64,000 bases of DNA, taken from a virus. Location of the stretch: IMG/VR virus record IMGVR_UViG_3300036801_000470, positions 1 through 64,000 of that record. One strand, given 5' to 3'. Positions within the stretch are counted from its first letter, which is position 1. Each line of letters begins with the position of its first letter. The translations under genes were made by a program, and so were the position numbers. The notes beneath the pieces were generated by a model, which saw only the letters and a list, made by a program, of their open reading frames with translations, searched no databases and was not told the DNA's origin. Shown here one piece after another: positions 63,954 through 64,000 of this stretch.

Positions 63954-64000
63954 GCTCCGTCGACGTCCGCCTTGGCCGAGACCTCCAGCGGCGCGGCGTC
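63950..64000 (-). CDS. C-terminal 16 codons of the gene before, probably terminase large subunit
   Basis: At the right edge the frame ends DAAPLEVSAKADVDGA and a TGA that overlaps the following ATG. Too little is visible to identify it. Terminase large subunit is proposed only because it precedes the portal in Mu-like phages. Confidence 0.35.
   Translation of the reverse strand, partial: DAAPLEVSAKADVDGA

Noticed and set aside
1-64000. CRISPR arrays, tRNA genes, insertion sequences, attachment sites or an integrase
   Set aside because: No repeat-spacer pattern, no cloverleaf, no transposase or recombinase motif and no long terminal repeats were seen by eye. The operators and head elements are too few and irregular to be an array.

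Overview
The window is 64 kb of a large, GC-rich genome of a contractile-tailed (myovirus-type) bacteriophage, or of a prophage of that type. An almost complete set of Mu-like head and tail genes lies on the minus strand, and an early/DNA-metabolism block lies on the plus strand. No integrase, tRNA, rRNA, CRISPR array or insertion sequence is visible. The host is probably a GC-rich Gram-negative, most likely a member of the Myxococcota. The clues are many lipoprotein signal peptides and one secreted lipoprotein with a long Asp/Ala/Gly/Pro linker rich in DAG triplets, a style common in that phylum. The host call is inference.

Layout. Positions 1-20267 (plus strand) hold tightly packed early genes, mostly with 1-4 base ATGA/TGATG overlaps: an ImmA/IrrE-like fragment, a recombination-type protein, an SbcD/SbcC nuclease pair, a NUDIX hydrolase, a lipoprotein with an HNH domain, a DUF2135-containing protein with its partner, a ribbon-helix-helix protein, a Mom-like DNA modification protein, a C5-cytosine methyltransferase, a DUF6884 protein, an ASCH/PUA-like protein, a TIM-barrel protein, an HNH endonuclease and many small zinc-binding or unknown proteins. 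A strong hairpin at 20273-20300 separates this block from the convergent late block. Positions 20326-28210 (minus) hold lysis and accessory genes: a GH25 lysozyme, a papain-like cysteine peptidase, several small lipoproteins and membrane proteins, a nucleotidyltransferase and a DUF6527 protein. Positions 29182-38640 hold surface, adhesin and tail-fibre genes. Positions 38642-52771 hold baseplate, hub, tape measure, chaperone, tube and sheath genes. Positions 52906-64000 hold neck, capsid, scaffold, morphogenesis and portal genes, plus the last codons of a probable terminase gene at the right edge. Read leftwards, the order portal - gpF - scaffold - capsid - neck - sheath - tube - chaperone - tape measure - N - gp44 - gp45 - gp46 - gp47 - gp48 - fibres is that of phage Mu.

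Insertions against the transcription of the late block look like morons: a SAM methyltransferase plus a small membrane protein (28236-29168, plus), a DAG-linker lipoprotein (49221-49916, plus), and a zinc-finger HNH endonuclease (49910-50683, minus) between sheath and tube.

Two dispersed DNA motifs are not explained by coding and probably form the regulatory circuit. One is a 16-bp palindrome GACCAG-N4-CTGGTC (one arm degenerate in one copy), present five times (360, 390, 11539, 11616, 50685), always just upstream of a gene. The other is a 26-27-bp element TTGCGCGCCGTAATAAC-N-GCGCGCATG, present three times (810, 2229, 4649), always at the head of an early gene. Translational features include a textbook -1 slippery heptamer (CCCTTTA) in the tail assembly chaperone gene and a broken or recoded baseplate gene at 40728-41212. 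Function calls rest on motif recognition by eye; no database search was possible.
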